From assembly GCA_039990395.1 (NCBI GenBank), contig JBDXFZ010000146.1, forward strand, positions 1-64,000: a stretch of DNA of 64,000 nucleotides, given 5' to 3'. Source of the stretch: CALINF01 sp039990395. GTDB taxonomy: Bacteria; Pseudomonadota; Gammaproteobacteria; Pseudomonadales; Halieaceae. A model generated the notes under the pieces. The model was not told where the DNA came from, ran no database searches, and was given only the letters and a program-made list of their open reading frames with translations. The position numbers and the translations under genes were made by a program. Below are positions 17,215 to 25,934 of this stretch, piece after piece (position 1 is the first letter of the stretch; every line of letters starts with the position of its first letter).

Positions 17215-17783
17215 AGGATGCTCTTGCGCACCACCTCTAGGATGATTATCGGCTGAGCCGGCACGTTGGCGTGAGGGCCTACCTGTACAACAGGTGACGT
17301 GGCGATGTAGTCCACAATATCCATACCCTGGGTCACCTCGCCGAACACGGTGTAGCCGTCGCTACCGGGCGTCCAGTCGAGCTGCAAGTTTGTGCGCTGG
17401 TTGATGAAGAACTGATTGGTGGCACTGTCTGGGTCTGCGGTTCTGGCCATGGCGATAGTCCCACGCACATTGTGCAGACGGTTCTTAGCCTCGTTCACGA
17501 TGGGATCGCCCTTGGGCTTCTCGGCCATCTCAGGCGTGAAACCTCCACCTTGAATCATGAAGTCGGGTATCACTCGATGGAAAATGGTGCCGTTGTAAAA
17601 GCCGCTATCCACATAGGCTAAGAAGTTTGCGACGGTGATTGGCGCTTTGTCACGGAAAAGACGAACGGTGATATCACCATCTGTGGTCTTAATCATGACC
17701 TGTGGGTTGGGCAGGGGTGTTTCAGCCAGAGTCAAAGGGGCCAGCAAGGTCAAGGCCAGTGTCATGATGAGGTTGCGAAGCAT
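17211..17783 (-). CDS. Exported cyclophilin-type peptidyl-prolyl isomerase
   Basis: The ATG at 17783 has AGGAG upstream and opens a clear signal peptide (MLRNLIMTLALTLLAPLTLA), giving a 190-residue precursor; the extra 43 codons of frame before it lie in the SH3-protein gene and are not used. The cyclophilin domain has FHRVIPDFMIQGGGF and the conserved active-site Arg in the FHRV motif, with NQFFIN and VFGEV strands. It catalyses proline isomerisation in the periplasm (PpiA-like). Coupled to pdxJ by a four-base overlap. Confidence 0.92.
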   Translation of the reverse strand: MLRNLIMTLALTLLAPLTLAETPLPNPQVMIKTTDGDITVRLFRDKAPITVANFLAYVDSGFYNGTIFHRVIPDFMIQGGGFTPEMAEKPKGDPIVNEAKNRLHNVRGTIAMARTADPDSATNQFFINQRTNLQLDWTPGSDGYTVFGEVTQGMDIVDYIATSPVVQVGPHANVPAQPIIILEVVRKSIL

Positions 17784-17820
17784 GCTAGGGGTTCTCCTTC
17801 TCTTCAGTGTTCTAGCGGTA

Positions 17821-18495
17821 CTAGGCCCAGCTAGAGCTTTTTCTGCGTTTGGGCCACAGGCGCGGCACAACCAGAGTGATAATGACACCCAGCAACACGG
17901 CCAGTGCACCATCCATAAAGGCCTGGCTGCTCAGATTGTCGTTCAGACGATTGTTCTCCGCATCCAGCATATCCACCTTTGCGCGCAGGTTTTCAGTTTC
18001 TTCAACAAGACGGCGGTTGTCGACGTCCAGTTGCACCGCATTACCTGAGATCTGTTTTAGCTGGGCAAGTTCCTCAGATACCGCCCGGAAGCTGGTATCT
18101 GTGCTGCTGGCGTTGTTCAGGATCTCGACTCGCTCAGACTTCAGCGCTGCCAGCTCTGCCTGCAATGCCTCGTTAGAGTCAGTCAGTGACGTCACATTTG
18201 CCTCTGCCGCCCTAAGAGCATTTGCGGCGGGCATTTCTGCCATAAGGTACTGGGCGCGTACCCAGCCTTCAGTTCCACCGTCGGTTGTGATCTGTGCCCA
18301 TTCACCATCAGCGCTAGTCTGGCGCACCGTGAGACGAGTGCCGGACGGGATGCCACGATTGGTAATGCGATAATCGCTACCTGCGCCACTGCGTACGGGA
18401 ATAAACTGCTTATCGCTGATATAGCGAACGTCCTGCGCGCTGGCTGCTGTAGACAACAGGGCCAGCAAAAGACCGAAAATAGTGGCTCGAAGCAC
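17821..18495 (-). CDS. YgiM-like SH3-domain membrane protein (TIGR04211 type)
   Basis: The start is taken as GTG at 18495, with AAGGAT upstream, giving 224 residues and a signal peptide ending ...STAASA. A bacterial SH3 domain spans about residues 20-85 (PVRSGAGSDYR, GTRLTVRQTS, WAQI, GWVRAQYL), followed by a long coiled coil (about 95-180) and a C-terminal transmembrane helix (about 190-212) with a basic tail. This is the layout of E. coli YgiM and relatives. Probably acts at the cell envelope; function unknown. It lies 37 bases upstream of the cyclophilin gene. Confidence 0.85.
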   Translation of the reverse strand: MLRATIFGLLLALLSTAASAQDVRYISDKQFIPVRSGAGSDYRITNRGIPSGTRLTVRQTSADGEWAQITTDGGTEGWVRAQYLMAEMPAANALRAAEANVTSLTDSNEALQAELAALKSERVEILNNASSTDTSFRAVSEELAQLKQISGNAVQLDVDNRRLVEETENLRAKVDMLDAENNRLNDNLSSQAFMDGALAVLLGVIITLVVPRLWPKRRKSSSWA

Positions 18496-18558
18496 CGGGC
18501 TATCCTTACTGTTTGGGTGGGTGGAAAAGGCGCGGAAGTTTATCACGGTTATTACCGG

Positions 18559-18858
18559 CTATGGCAGTACCACCTTGTAGGGTTTCACCACCACACGGTT
18601 GAATACGCCTGCTGTGACATAAGGATCTGAATCGGCCCAGCTGGTAGCCTCTTCAAGGCTGTCAAACTCGGCGATGATCAGACTGCCTGTGAAGCCAGCT
18701 TCTCCCGGGTCCTCACAATCAATTGCGGGGTGGGGGCCTGCGACAAGGAGTCTGCCCTGTTCCACTAATAGAGAAATTCTCTCAAGGTGAGCCGGGCGGG
18801 CCTTTTTCCGCAGTGCAAGGCTATCGGCAACGTCCTCACACAAGATGGCGTAGTACAT
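18559..18858 (-). CDS. yciI: YciI family protein
   Basis: A 99-residue ferredoxin-like-fold protein starting MYYAILCEDV, with an AAGGAT ribosome binding site upstream of the ATG at 18858. The conserved His-Asp pair of the family is visible in RPAHLERI and in the SWADSDPYVTAGVF segment. Some relatives are dechlorinases or lactonase-like, but the canonical YciI function is unknown. It lies 13 bases downstream of yciB, the same pairing as in E. coli. Confidence 0.92.
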   Translation of the reverse strand: MYYAILCEDVADSLALRKKARPAHLERISLLVEQGRLLVAGPHPAIDCEDPGEAGFTGSLIIAEFDSLEEATSWADSDPYVTAGVFNRVVVKPYKVVLP

Positions 18859-18871
18859 GTGGCTATCCTTC

Positions 18872-19474
18872 TTAGGGTTGGTCTCTAACGGGTTTTTCGG
18901 TGTCCTGCGCGGACAGGTGAGGACTGACAAGTAACGCGGTCAGAACGGTTAGAACCAGTGTAAAACCGATGGCGGAGTAGAGCTTATAGCTTACCCACAC
19001 TTCTTCCGAGTAGAGGTAGGCGACAACGAGATTTAGAGCGCCCACAACGCTAAAGTTGGCGATCCACACCAGATTGAGCCTGGTCCAGACCTGTTTGGGC
19101 AGCTCTAGTTGTGAGCCGAGCGTGCGCTCCATGAGGTTTTTGTTGCCGATAAATTGGGAGCCAGCGAAAGCCAGTGCCAGTGCCCAGTTGAAGATCGTTG
19201 GTTTCCACTGAATAAACATCTGGTTGCGAAAGAGCAGTGTTGCCCCGCCAAAAACAAAAACGGCCAGCAGCATCCACAGCGCTCGCTTCTCCAGCTTACG
19301 ACTCAGCAGGTAGCTGATAACTACTTGTATCAGTGTTGCCAACATGAGTACGGCCGTGGCAGAGAAGATACCGTCGAGAGTGTGCTCCCAGCCGCCAATA
19401 CTGATGGTTTCACCGCGTAGTTGGTAGGCGATGAAAAACAAAACAATTGGGAGAAATTCAAGAAGCTGTTTCAT
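18872..19474 (-). CDS. yciB: Inner-membrane protein YciB (septation protein IspZ/A)
   Basis: A 200-residue integral membrane protein with about six membrane helices, starting MKQLLEFLPIVLFFIAY. Motifs typical of the family are PIVLFF near the N-terminus, IQWKPTIFNWAL in the middle and the C-terminal VWVSYKLYSAIGFTL stretch. It takes part in envelope maintenance and interacts with cell-division and elongation proteins in E. coli. It heads a leftward pair with yciI and diverges from rnm. Confidence 0.93.
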   Translation of the reverse strand: MKQLLEFLPIVLFFIAYQLRGETISIGGWEHTLDGIFSATAVLMLATLIQVVISYLLSRKLEKRALWMLLAVFVFGGATLLFRNQMFIQWKPTIFNWALALAFAGSQFIGNKNLMERTLGSQLELPKQVWTRLNLVWIANFSVVGALNLVVAYLYSEEVWVSYKLYSAIGFTLVLTVLTALLVSPHLSAQDTEKPVRDQP

Positions 19475-19606
19475 GATGCGTGGCTCATGTAGTGGTCGGG
19501 CATGTTAAACTAACAATCGATTCGATGCTCAGGGGCAGAAGTTTGGCGTAAGTAATCTACCGCTGAACATAGTAAATGTTGATGTACTCACACTAGTGTA
19601 TTTACC

Positions 19607-20461
19607 GTGCTAATTGACTTCCACACACACAGTACCGCTTCAGATGGTGCTCTGACGCCCAGCGAACTGCTGGCGCGGGCTCGTAGTCGTGGCGTGCAGC
19701 TATTTGCCATCACGGATCACGATACCGTGGCCGGTTTCAGGGAAGCCGCTGAGCATTATACGCAAATTGACGACACCGTGGCTCTCATTCCTGGCATCGA
19801 AATGTCCTGCCAGTGGTCGGCAGCCACGATCCACGTTGTGGGTCTAGGGATGGATTGTGACCATCCAGCCATGGAAGAAGCATTGACCTTTTTGAATACG
19901 GCTCGAAAGGAGCGAGGTCAGAAAATTGGCCAGAGACTCGAGAAACTGGGGTTTTCGGGCGCTCTGGAAGGCGCGATGGCCGAGGCAGGAGCCAGTCAGT
20001 TGGGTAGGCCTCACTTTGCGGCCTGGATGGTCGCGCAAGGCCATGTGGAGAGCTTTGCCAAAGCATTTGATAAATATCTGGGTCGCGGCAAGACCGGTGA
20101 CGTCAAGGCATTCTGGCCGCAATTGTCTGAGGTCGTGCACTGGATTGTAAGCGCAGGAGGCTGTGCTGTTCTCGCACATCCATTGAAATATCGCTTCACG
20201 CGCATGAAGTTGCGCCGGCTCGCACAGGATTTTCATGAGCACGGTGGGGGCGCAATAGAAGTCCACAGCGGCTTTCAGACACCCGATCAACGAGCTCAGT
20301 TACAGCGGCTTGCGGAGGATTTTGACCTGGCGGCATCGGTAGGAAGCGATTTTCATCGCGATAGCACCTACGGGGCTGATGTGGGCGTGGATATTTCGCG
20401 CATGGGCAATGCCGGTGGCATTTGGGAGCGCTTTTCTTCTGTGGAGGTGTCGACTCAATGA
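19607..20461 (+). CDS. rnm: PHP-domain 5'-3' exoribonuclease RNase AM
   Basis: A 284-residue PHP phosphoesterase (formerly YciV/TrpH), which trims 5' ends of rRNA and acts on 3'-phosphoadenosine-type nucleotides. The start is GTG at 19607. Metal-binding motifs are DFHTHSTASDG, ITDHDTVAG, GIEMSCQW, VLAHPLKY and GSDFHRDS. The gene overlaps the next one, yciO, by four bases (ATGA). It opens a rightward block conserved in gammaproteobacteria: rnm-yciO-scpA-scpB-rluB. Confidence 0.92.
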   Translation: MLIDFHTHSTASDGALTPSELLARARSRGVQLFAITDHDTVAGFREAAEHYTQIDDTVALIPGIEMSCQWSAATIHVVGLGMDCDHPAMEEALTFLNTARKERGQKIGQRLEKLGFSGALEGAMAEAGASQLGRPHFAAWMVAQGHVESFAKAFDKYLGRGKTGDVKAFWPQLSEVVHWIVSAGGCAVLAHPLKYRFTRMKLRRLAQDFHEHGGGAIEVHSGFQTPDQRAQLQRLAEDFDLAASVGSDFHRDSTYGADVGVDISRMGNAGGIWERFSSVEVSTQ

Positions 20462-21081
20462 GTCAGTTTTTCCAGATTCATCCCGAGACCCCTCAAGCCA
20501 GATTGGTGCGACAGGCGTCCGATATCGTGCGCTCCGGTGGTGTCGTTGTATACCCAACAGATTCGGCCTACGCGCTGGGTTGTCACATTGGCGACAAGAA
20601 TGCACTGGATCGTATCAGGCGCATTCGTAAGCTGGATGACAGGCACAATTTCACGCTGGTTTGCCGAGATTTGTCAGAAATCGCCAGCTATGCCAAGGTC
20701 GACAACACGGTTTATCGGCTGCTGAAGCAAGCCACGCCCGGTCCTTACACTTTTATCCTCAAGGCCACCTCGGAGGTTCCTCGCAGATTGATGCACCCCA
20801 AGCGCAAAACCGTGGGCCTGAGAGTGCCTGATAATTCCATCGCACAGGCTCTGTTGGCAGACCTGGGCGAACCCATGATGAGCGTGACTCTCATCATGCC
20901 AGGTGACGAATATCCTCTGATTGACCCCTATGATATCCGGCAGGTGCTGCAAAACGATGTTGATCTGGTAATCGACGGTGGTTACTGCGGTATGGAGCCA
21001 ACCAGTGTGATCGACCTGGCGGATGATAGCCCCTTGGTTTTGCGGGCTGGCAAGGGAGATATTTCAGCTTTTCAGGATTAG
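20458..21081 (+). CDS. yciO: Sua5/YciO/YrdC family protein YciO
   Basis: The ATG at 20458 overlaps the rnm stop and gives 207 residues starting MSQFFQIHPE; the 12 upstream codons are within rnm. The dsRNA-binding-like fold is shown by VVYPTDSAYALGC, the conserved KxR segment KLDDRHNFTLVC, and PGPYTFILKAT. Relatives make threonylcarbamoyl-AMP for tRNA modification; YciO is a paralogue whose own activity is weaker or different. No C-terminal Sua5 domain is present. Translationally coupled to rnm. Confidence 0.92.
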   Translation: MSQFFQIHPETPQARLVRQASDIVRSGGVVVYPTDSAYALGCHIGDKNALDRIRRIRKLDDRHNFTLVCRDLSEIASYAKVDNTVYRLLKQATPGPYTFILKATSEVPRRLMHPKRKTVGLRVPDNSIAQALLADLGEPMMSVTLIMPGDEYPLIDPYDIRQVLQNDVDLVIDGGYCGMEPTSVIDLADDSPLVLRAGKGDISAFQD

Positions 21082-21119
21082 TCAGGTATACTGTGGCATA
21101 GGCCAGAGCAGGTATACCC

Positions 21120-22001
21120 GTGTCAGCAAACGATAGCTCCCGCGAAACTCCGTCCAGCGCATCTGCAGAGCAGAGCGCTACGCCTCCACCCCCAGCAATG
21201 ATGACGCCCAACCCTCCTCAGCAGGGTGAGATGCCGTTCGCTGTGGTGATGGGGCAGGCAATGACAGAGCTTCCCAAAGATCTCTACATTCCGCCGCAAG
21301 CGCTGGAAGTGTTCCTCGAGGCATTTGAGGGCCCTCTCGACCTATTGCTCTATCTGATACGGCGTCAAAATCTGGACATTCTGGAGATCGACGTCTCCAA
21401 AATTACCGAACAATACATGCACTACGTCGATCTCATGGATGCCATGCAGTTCGAGCTGGCTGGCGAATATCTGCTGATGGCGGCAGTTTTGGCAGAGATC
21501 AAATCCCGAATGTTGTTACCTCGCTCGACGGATGCCGAAGATGATGAGGAAGATCCGCGTGCCGCGCTGATTCGCCGCTTGCAGGAGTACGAGCGCTTTA
21601 AGAAGGCAGCTGAAGACATTGAGGAAATGCCACGCCTGGAGCGCGATACCTGGGTGGCCAGTGCAAACCCTCCTGAAATCAATCGGGTTCGCCCCGAGCC
21701 TGATGTGGATATGCGTGAATTGCTGGTTGCACTGGGTGAGGTGCTCCGTCGTGCCGATATGTTTGAGAGTCATCATATTCAGCGTGAGGCGCTGTCGACT
21801 CGTGAGCGCATGTCTGATGTGTTGGAGCAACTCAAGGGGCAGCAGTTTCTCCCGTTCGTTGCCTTGTTTTCAGCCAGCGAAGGCCGGCTGGGTGTTGTGG
21901 TTACCTTCCTCGCTATTATGGAACTCATCAAGGAATCTTTGGTTGAGATTGTACAAACCGAGGGCTTTGGCCCTATTCATGTGAAGGCAAGGTCCGAATA
22001 A
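21120..22001 (+). CDS. scpA: Segregation and condensation protein A
   Basis: The kleisin subunit of the Smc-ScpAB condensin, bridging Smc heads. 293 residues from GTG at 21120. The first 55 residues are a Pro/Ser-rich disordered extension; the kleisin N-terminal domain follows (FEGPLDLLLYLIRRQNLDILEID), then the helical middle and a C-terminal winged helix (FLAIMELIKESLVEIVQ) that contacts the Smc head. It lies one base upstream of scpB, so the two subunits are coexpressed. smc is not in this window. Confidence 0.94.
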   Translation: MSANDSSRETPSSASAEQSATPPPPAMMTPNPPQQGEMPFAVVMGQAMTELPKDLYIPPQALEVFLEAFEGPLDLLLYLIRRQNLDILEIDVSKITEQYMHYVDLMDAMQFELAGEYLLMAAVLAEIKSRMLLPRSTDAEDDEEDPRAALIRRLQEYERFKKAAEDIEEMPRLERDTWVASANPPEINRVRPEPDVDMRELLVALGEVLRRADMFESHHIQREALSTRERMSDVLEQLKGQQFLPFVALFSASEGRLGVVVTFLAIMELIKESLVEIVQTEGFGPIHVKARSE

Positions 22002-22002
22002 C

Positions 22003-22875
22003 ATGTCAGAGATTGGCTTGGTTCAAATTATCGAGGGCGCGCTGCTGGCGGCGGGTAAGGCAATGAGTGTTGCACAGCTCGCCGAGTTATTTGAAGAGCA
22101 GGAGCGTCCTCAAACCACCGAGATTCGTGAGGCACTAAAGGAAGTGGCGGATCGCTGTGAGGACCGCGGCTTTGAACTGCAGGAAGTGGCCAGTGGGTTT
22201 CGTTTTCAGGTGCGACAGGCGCTGAGCCCCTGGGTAGCACGATTGTGGCAGGAACGGCCACAGAAGTACTCGCGCGCTCTGCTGGAAACGCTCTCGCTGA
22301 TCGCCTATCGACAGCCTATCACCCGGGGTGAGATAGAAGAAATTCGGGGCGTGGCAGTTAGCTCCAATATTGTTAAAACATTACATGAGCGCGAGTGGAT
22401 TCGTGTCGTAGGCCATCGCGATGTACCCGGGCGGCCCGCCATGTATGCCACGACTCGGGCCTTCCTGGACTATTTCAATCTCAAAAACCTGGATCAATTA
22501 CCCGCACTGGCAGAGATCCGTGATTTAGAAACACTCAATGCTGAGTTGGGCTTTTCAGAGCCTCTGCAGCCAGAAGCAGACGCTGCGGCCGACGATGCGC
22601 CTGAGTTGACTGTTGTCGGGGGTACTGAACATACGCCGCAGCCGGGTGAGATAGCGTCTGAAGAGGATGCCAGCAGTGTCGATAGCGCCGCACTCGATGA
22701 TAGCGAACGCCAGGCCGATTCCAGTGATGAATCGGAGCCGGATGTTGAGGTAGAAGATTTGCAGTCAGTGGCCAGTGATATTCTAGGCGATGCCGTAACT
22801 GATAGTGGCGGGGCAGTCGAAAGCGCGGATGATGCTGACTCGGCTGCAGGCGCTGAGACAGAGCCGCGTAGCTGA
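22003..22875 (+). CDS. scpB: Segregation and condensation protein B
   Basis: A partner of ScpA. The first 170 residues form two winged-helix domains typical of ScpB, with LIAYRQPITRGEIEEIRGVAVS-type core (split here) and RDVPGRPAMYATT. The remaining 115 residues are a very acidic, low-complexity tail rich in Asp, Glu, Ser and Ala, longer than in most ScpB proteins and probably disordered. The start ATG follows the scpA stop after one base. Confidence 0.94.
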   Translation: MSEIGLVQIIEGALLAAGKAMSVAQLAELFEEQERPQTTEIREALKEVADRCEDRGFELQEVASGFRFQVRQALSPWVARLWQERPQKYSRALLETLSLIAYRQPITRGEIEEIRGVAVSSNIVKTLHEREWIRVVGHRDVPGRPAMYATTRAFLDYFNLKNLDQLPALAEIRDLETLNAELGFSEPLQPEADAAADDAPELTVVGGTEHTPQPGEIASEEDASSVDSAALDDSERQADSSDESEPDVEVEDLQSVASDILGDAVTDSGGAVESADDADSAAGAETEPRS

Positions 22876-22881
22876 TATCCG

Positions 22882-23772
22882 ATGACTAACGATTCTGATT
22901 CCGGTGCGCCCGAAGAGGGTACACCCAGCCCTGGAGAAAAGCTGCAGAAGGTGCTGGCTCGGTCCGGCCTAGGCTCGCGACGAGAGATGGAGCGCTGGAT
23001 AGAGGCTGGCCGGATCACTGTTGATGGCAGACCAGCCAAGCTGGGTGATCGCGTGGAGGCTCGCGTGCGAATCTCAGTGGATGGTAAGCCATTGGATATC
23101 GCGCCAGCCCAAGAGACGCGCTGCATTCTCTATCACAAGCCAACCGGCGAGGTCTGCACCCGCAATGACCCACAGGGTCGTCGCAATGTGTTTCAAAGGC
23201 TACCCAAGTTGAAAAGCGGCCGATGGATATCTATTGGACGCCTCGATTACAACACCTCAGGTTTACTCTTGTTCACCACTGATGGCGAGTTGGCAAACGG
23301 TTTGATGCACCCCTCATCCAATATCGAACGCGAGTACATGGTGCGCGTCATGGGTAATGTTGATGATGGAATGTTGCAGCGCATGCAGGAAGGCGTGATG
23401 CTCGACGATGGCATCGCGCGTTTTACCGATATTCAGGACGGCGGTGGCGATGGCATCAATCGCTGGTATTACGTGGTACTTATGGAGGGTCGCAACCGCG
23501 AGGTCAGACGGCTCTGGGAGTCTCAGGGGCTGACAGTCTCGCGACTCAAACGCGTTCGCTACGGCGAGGTGTTTATTCCCTCGCGCGTTAAGCAGGGTCA
23601 GTGGATTGAGCTCGAATCTAAAGAGGTGAAGAGCCTCTATCGCATGGCGAGTCTACAGGGCAAGAAACAACGGCGTGGAACTGTCAAAGAGCGCGAAGTG
23701 ATGGAACGGCAGTTTGGCAAGCGCAAAGGCCGCGGACTAGCTCGAAAGACCGGCAAATTTACTGGGCGTTGA
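22882..23772 (+). CDS. rluB: 23S rRNA pseudouridine-2605 synthase RluB
   Basis: A 296-residue pseudouridine synthase. After a short acidic leader come the S4 RNA-binding domain (KLQKVLARSGLGSRREMERW) and the RsuA/RluB-type catalytic domain with the nucleophilic Asp in GRLDYNTSGLLLFTTDG. The family segment EGRNREVRRLWES follows. The C-terminal 40 residues are strongly basic. It starts six bases after scpB and ends by overlapping the convergent yciK gene by 14 bases. Confidence 0.95.
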   Translation: MTNDSDSGAPEEGTPSPGEKLQKVLARSGLGSRREMERWIEAGRITVDGRPAKLGDRVEARVRISVDGKPLDIAPAQETRCILYHKPTGEVCTRNDPQGRRNVFQRLPKLKSGRWISIGRLDYNTSGLLLFTTDGELANGLMHPSSNIEREYMVRVMGNVDDGMLQRMQEGVMLDDGIARFTDIQDGGGDGINRWYYVVLMEGRNREVRRLWESQGLTVSRLKRVRYGEVFIPSRVKQGQWIELESKEVKSLYRMASLQGKKQRRGTVKEREVMERQFGKRKGRGLARKTGKFTGR

Positions 23773-24517
23773 AGGCCTTTCCCGTTTCCCCGTTGCTATC
23801 ATTCCCCATCAGGTACAAATAGGCCGACATAATGTCACCAGGGCTGGGGTTATCCGTTGGCGTTTCCCCAGGATAAGCCGTTCTTCGCATTGCTGTGTTG
23901 GTTGCGCCAGGATTCAGGCTGTTTACCCTTATGTTGCTGGTGTTTTCCAATTCGCTTGCGAGCACTTGCATCAGGCCTTCGGTAGCGAATTTGGACACAG
24001 CGTACGCGCCCCAATAGGCCTTGCCTGTTCTGCCAACGCCAGATGATGTGAACACCACAGACGCACTAGGCGCTGCTTGAAGCAGCGGCAAGGTATGCTT
24101 GGTGAGCATAAAGCCAGCGTCAACATTCACTCTCATTACCGACTGCCAGTCATCCAAGCGAGCAATGGCGATGGGTTTGCGCTCGCCTAGCAGGCTGGCG
24201 TTGTGAAGTAGGCCGTCGAGTCTGCCGAACTCTGTTTGTAGCGCGCCAGCCAGAGCCTTACATTGCTCTTCGGATGAAGACTCCAGATCGAGTGGGAAGA
24301 TGGCCGGTTGAGGGCCGCCCGCTGCCTCGATCTCGTCGTACACCGATTCGAGTTTCGACGTTGTTCTACCTAATAGCACCACAGTTGCGCCGTGTTGGGC
24401 AAAGCACAGCGCAGCGGCACGACCAATGCCGTCTCCGGCGCCGGTTACCAAAATCACTTTGTCTTGCAGCAGATCTGCCGCAGGCTGATATTGCGCTGGA
24501 ATGTTGCCTGTATTCAT
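23759..24517 (-). CDS. yciK: Short-chain dehydrogenase YciK
   Basis: A 252-residue SDR oxidoreductase. The ATG at 24517 is preferred; a TTG at 24556 would add 13 unlike residues overlapping gph. The Rossmann motif is VTGAGDGIGRAAAL, followed by NASLLGE, the catalytic Ser in VVFTSSGVG and the YxxxK motif in YAVSKFATEGLM (Tyr and Lys four apart). Substrate unknown. It ends the leftward operon mtaD-ubiG-gph-yciK, the arrangement found in pseudomonads. Confidence 0.93.
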   Translation of the reverse strand: MNTGNIPAQYQPAADLLQDKVILVTGAGDGIGRAAALCFAQHGATVVLLGRTTSKLESVYDEIEAAGGPQPAIFPLDLESSSEEQCKALAGALQTEFGRLDGLLHNASLLGERKPIAIARLDDWQSVMRVNVDAGFMLTKHTLPLLQAAPSASVVFTSSGVGRTGKAYWGAYAVSKFATEGLMQVLASELENTSNIRVNSLNPGATNTAMRRTAYPGETPTDNPSPGDIMSAYLYLMGNDSNGETGKAFNAQ

Positions 24518-24545
24518 AGTGAGTAGTCTCGGCTTGTTACGATTT

Positions 24546-25220
24546 TCATCGTCCAAGGATTAAGGCGTGAAGATCTGTGCTTGCGTCAACCGAGAGATCG
24601 GCGCCCCAGGACATGGGGTCATCCCATGCTTCTATGTATCCGTAGCAGGCGGCAATTGTTGTCATGCCGGCAGCCCTGCCGGCATCGATATCCCGCTTGT
24701 GATCACCCACGTAGATGGCTTTACCGGGCAGGCAGGAGAGTTGTTTGCAATTTAAGTAAAGCGACTCCGGGTGCGGCTTGCGATGGGTGACATCGTCGGG
24801 GCACACAACGCTGCCGGGTGCCGGCTGCAGGTTCAGGCGTTCCAGAAGCGGGTCGGTGTAGGCGCGAGGTTTGTTGGTGCAGATGCCCCAGCCTATGTCT
24901 CGCTCCTGCAGCTGTTCCAATAACGTCATGATGCCGGGGTAGGGTTGCGCAGTGTTACCGAGGATCTCACTGTATAGCGCCAGGAGTCGCAATCTCTGTG
25001 TCTCGAACGTGGCGTCGCTTTCTTCCAGTCCTAGCGCGAGTGTCACAAGCGCCCGGGCGCCATTAGACACCGTTGAGCGAATCGTATCTGCATCCATTGG
25101 CGGAAGATCGTGCTCGGACCGTAGTGTCTGTACCACTTCTACAAACTCATCGGCAGTGTCGATGAGCGTGCCATCCAGATCGAAAATTACGGCCTGCAAG
25201 TTATGGTCTGGGGCATTCAT
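24546..25220 (-). CDS. gph: HAD-family phosphoglycolate phosphatase
   Basis: A 224-residue haloacid-dehalogenase phosphatase removing phosphate from 2-phosphoglycolate formed during DNA repair, or a related sugar phosphate. HAD motif I is VIFDLDGTLIDT, motif II lies in GICTNKP, motif III is the Lys in THRKPHPE, and motif IV is YVGDHKRDIDAG. A helical cap lies between motifs I and II. It overlaps the ubiG stop by four bases and so is coupled to ubiquinone synthesis, as in Pseudomonas. Confidence 0.9.
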   Translation of the reverse strand: MNAPDHNLQAVIFDLDGTLIDTADEFVEVVQTLRSEHDLPPMDADTIRSTVSNGARALVTLALGLEESDATFETQRLRLLALYSEILGNTAQPYPGIMTLLEQLQERDIGWGICTNKPRAYTDPLLERLNLQPAPGSVVCPDDVTHRKPHPESLYLNCKQLSCLPGKAIYVGDHKRDIDAGRAAGMTTIAACYGYIEAWDDPMSWGADLSVDASTDLHALILGR

Positions 25221-25927
25221 GCCGGCTTGCTTGCCCGCACCATGTAATTGACCGAAACGTCTTGCTCAACAAGCTTGTAGCGCTGGGTCAGCGGGTTGTA
25301 GGTCAGCCCTGTCATACCTTCCAGAGTCAGCCCGGCCGCACGCACCCAGCTGGCGATCTCAGAAGGTTTAATGAATTTGGCGTACTCATGTGTGCCAGCT
25401 GGGAGCAGCTTTAGAATATGCTCAGCGCCAACGATCGCAAAAGCGAACGCTTTGGGATTGCGGTTGATGGTTGAGAAATATAGGCTCGCCCCGGGCTTGG
25501 CCATTTGCGCACAGGCCTTGATAACAGCCGCTGGGTCTGGGACGTGCTCAAGCATTTCCAGGCAGCAAACGATGTCAAAGTCCTCAGGCTGCGCCTCTGC
25601 CATCGCCTCGGCGGTACTCTGCTGGTAGGACACTGATACGCCAGATTCCAATTGGTGAATGCGTGCGACAGATAACGGCGCTTCGCCCATATCGATGCCA
25701 GTCACATGGGCACCGCGATGGGCCATGGACTCAGCGAGGATGCCTCCGCCGCAGCCCACATCAATTAACTTCTTGCCTGCAACGGGTGAAAACTCATCGA
25801 TGTAGTTGGCGCGCAACGGATTGATTTCGTGCAGCGGCTTGAATTCACTGTTGAGGTCCCACCAGCGTGAGGCAAGCGCCTCAAATTTGGCGATCTCGTG
25901 GGGATCAACATTAATAGACCCTGTCAT
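25217..25927 (-). CDS. ubiG: Ubiquinone biosynthesis O-methyltransferase UbiG
   Basis: Catalyses both O-methylations of ubiquinone synthesis. The ATG at 25927 with a CAGGAT site gives 236 residues beginning MTGSINVDPHEIAKFEAL; the 23 upstream codons are in the mtaD gene and are not used. FEALASRWWDLNSEFKPLH is the family hallmark, and the SAM motif is LIDVGCGGGILAESMA. The start lies eight bases before the end of upstream mtaD. It overlaps gph by four bases. Confidence 0.96.
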   Translation of the reverse strand: MTGSINVDPHEIAKFEALASRWWDLNSEFKPLHEINPLRANYIDEFSPVAGKKLIDVGCGGGILAESMAHRGAHVTGIDMGEAPLSVARIHQLESGVSVSYQQSTAEAMAEAQPEDFDIVCCLEMLEHVPDPAAVIKACAQMAKPGASLYFSTINRNPKAFAFAIVGAEHILKLLPAGTHEYAKFIKPSEIASWVRAAGLTLEGMTGLTYNPLTQRYKLVEQDVSVNYMVRASKPA

Positions 25928-25934
25928 TTCACTA

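Noticed and set aside
22494..23126. 210-codon frame antisense to the acidic tail of scpB and the start of rluB
   Set aside because: A Ser-rich translation produced by the opposite strand of Asp/Glu/Ala codons.
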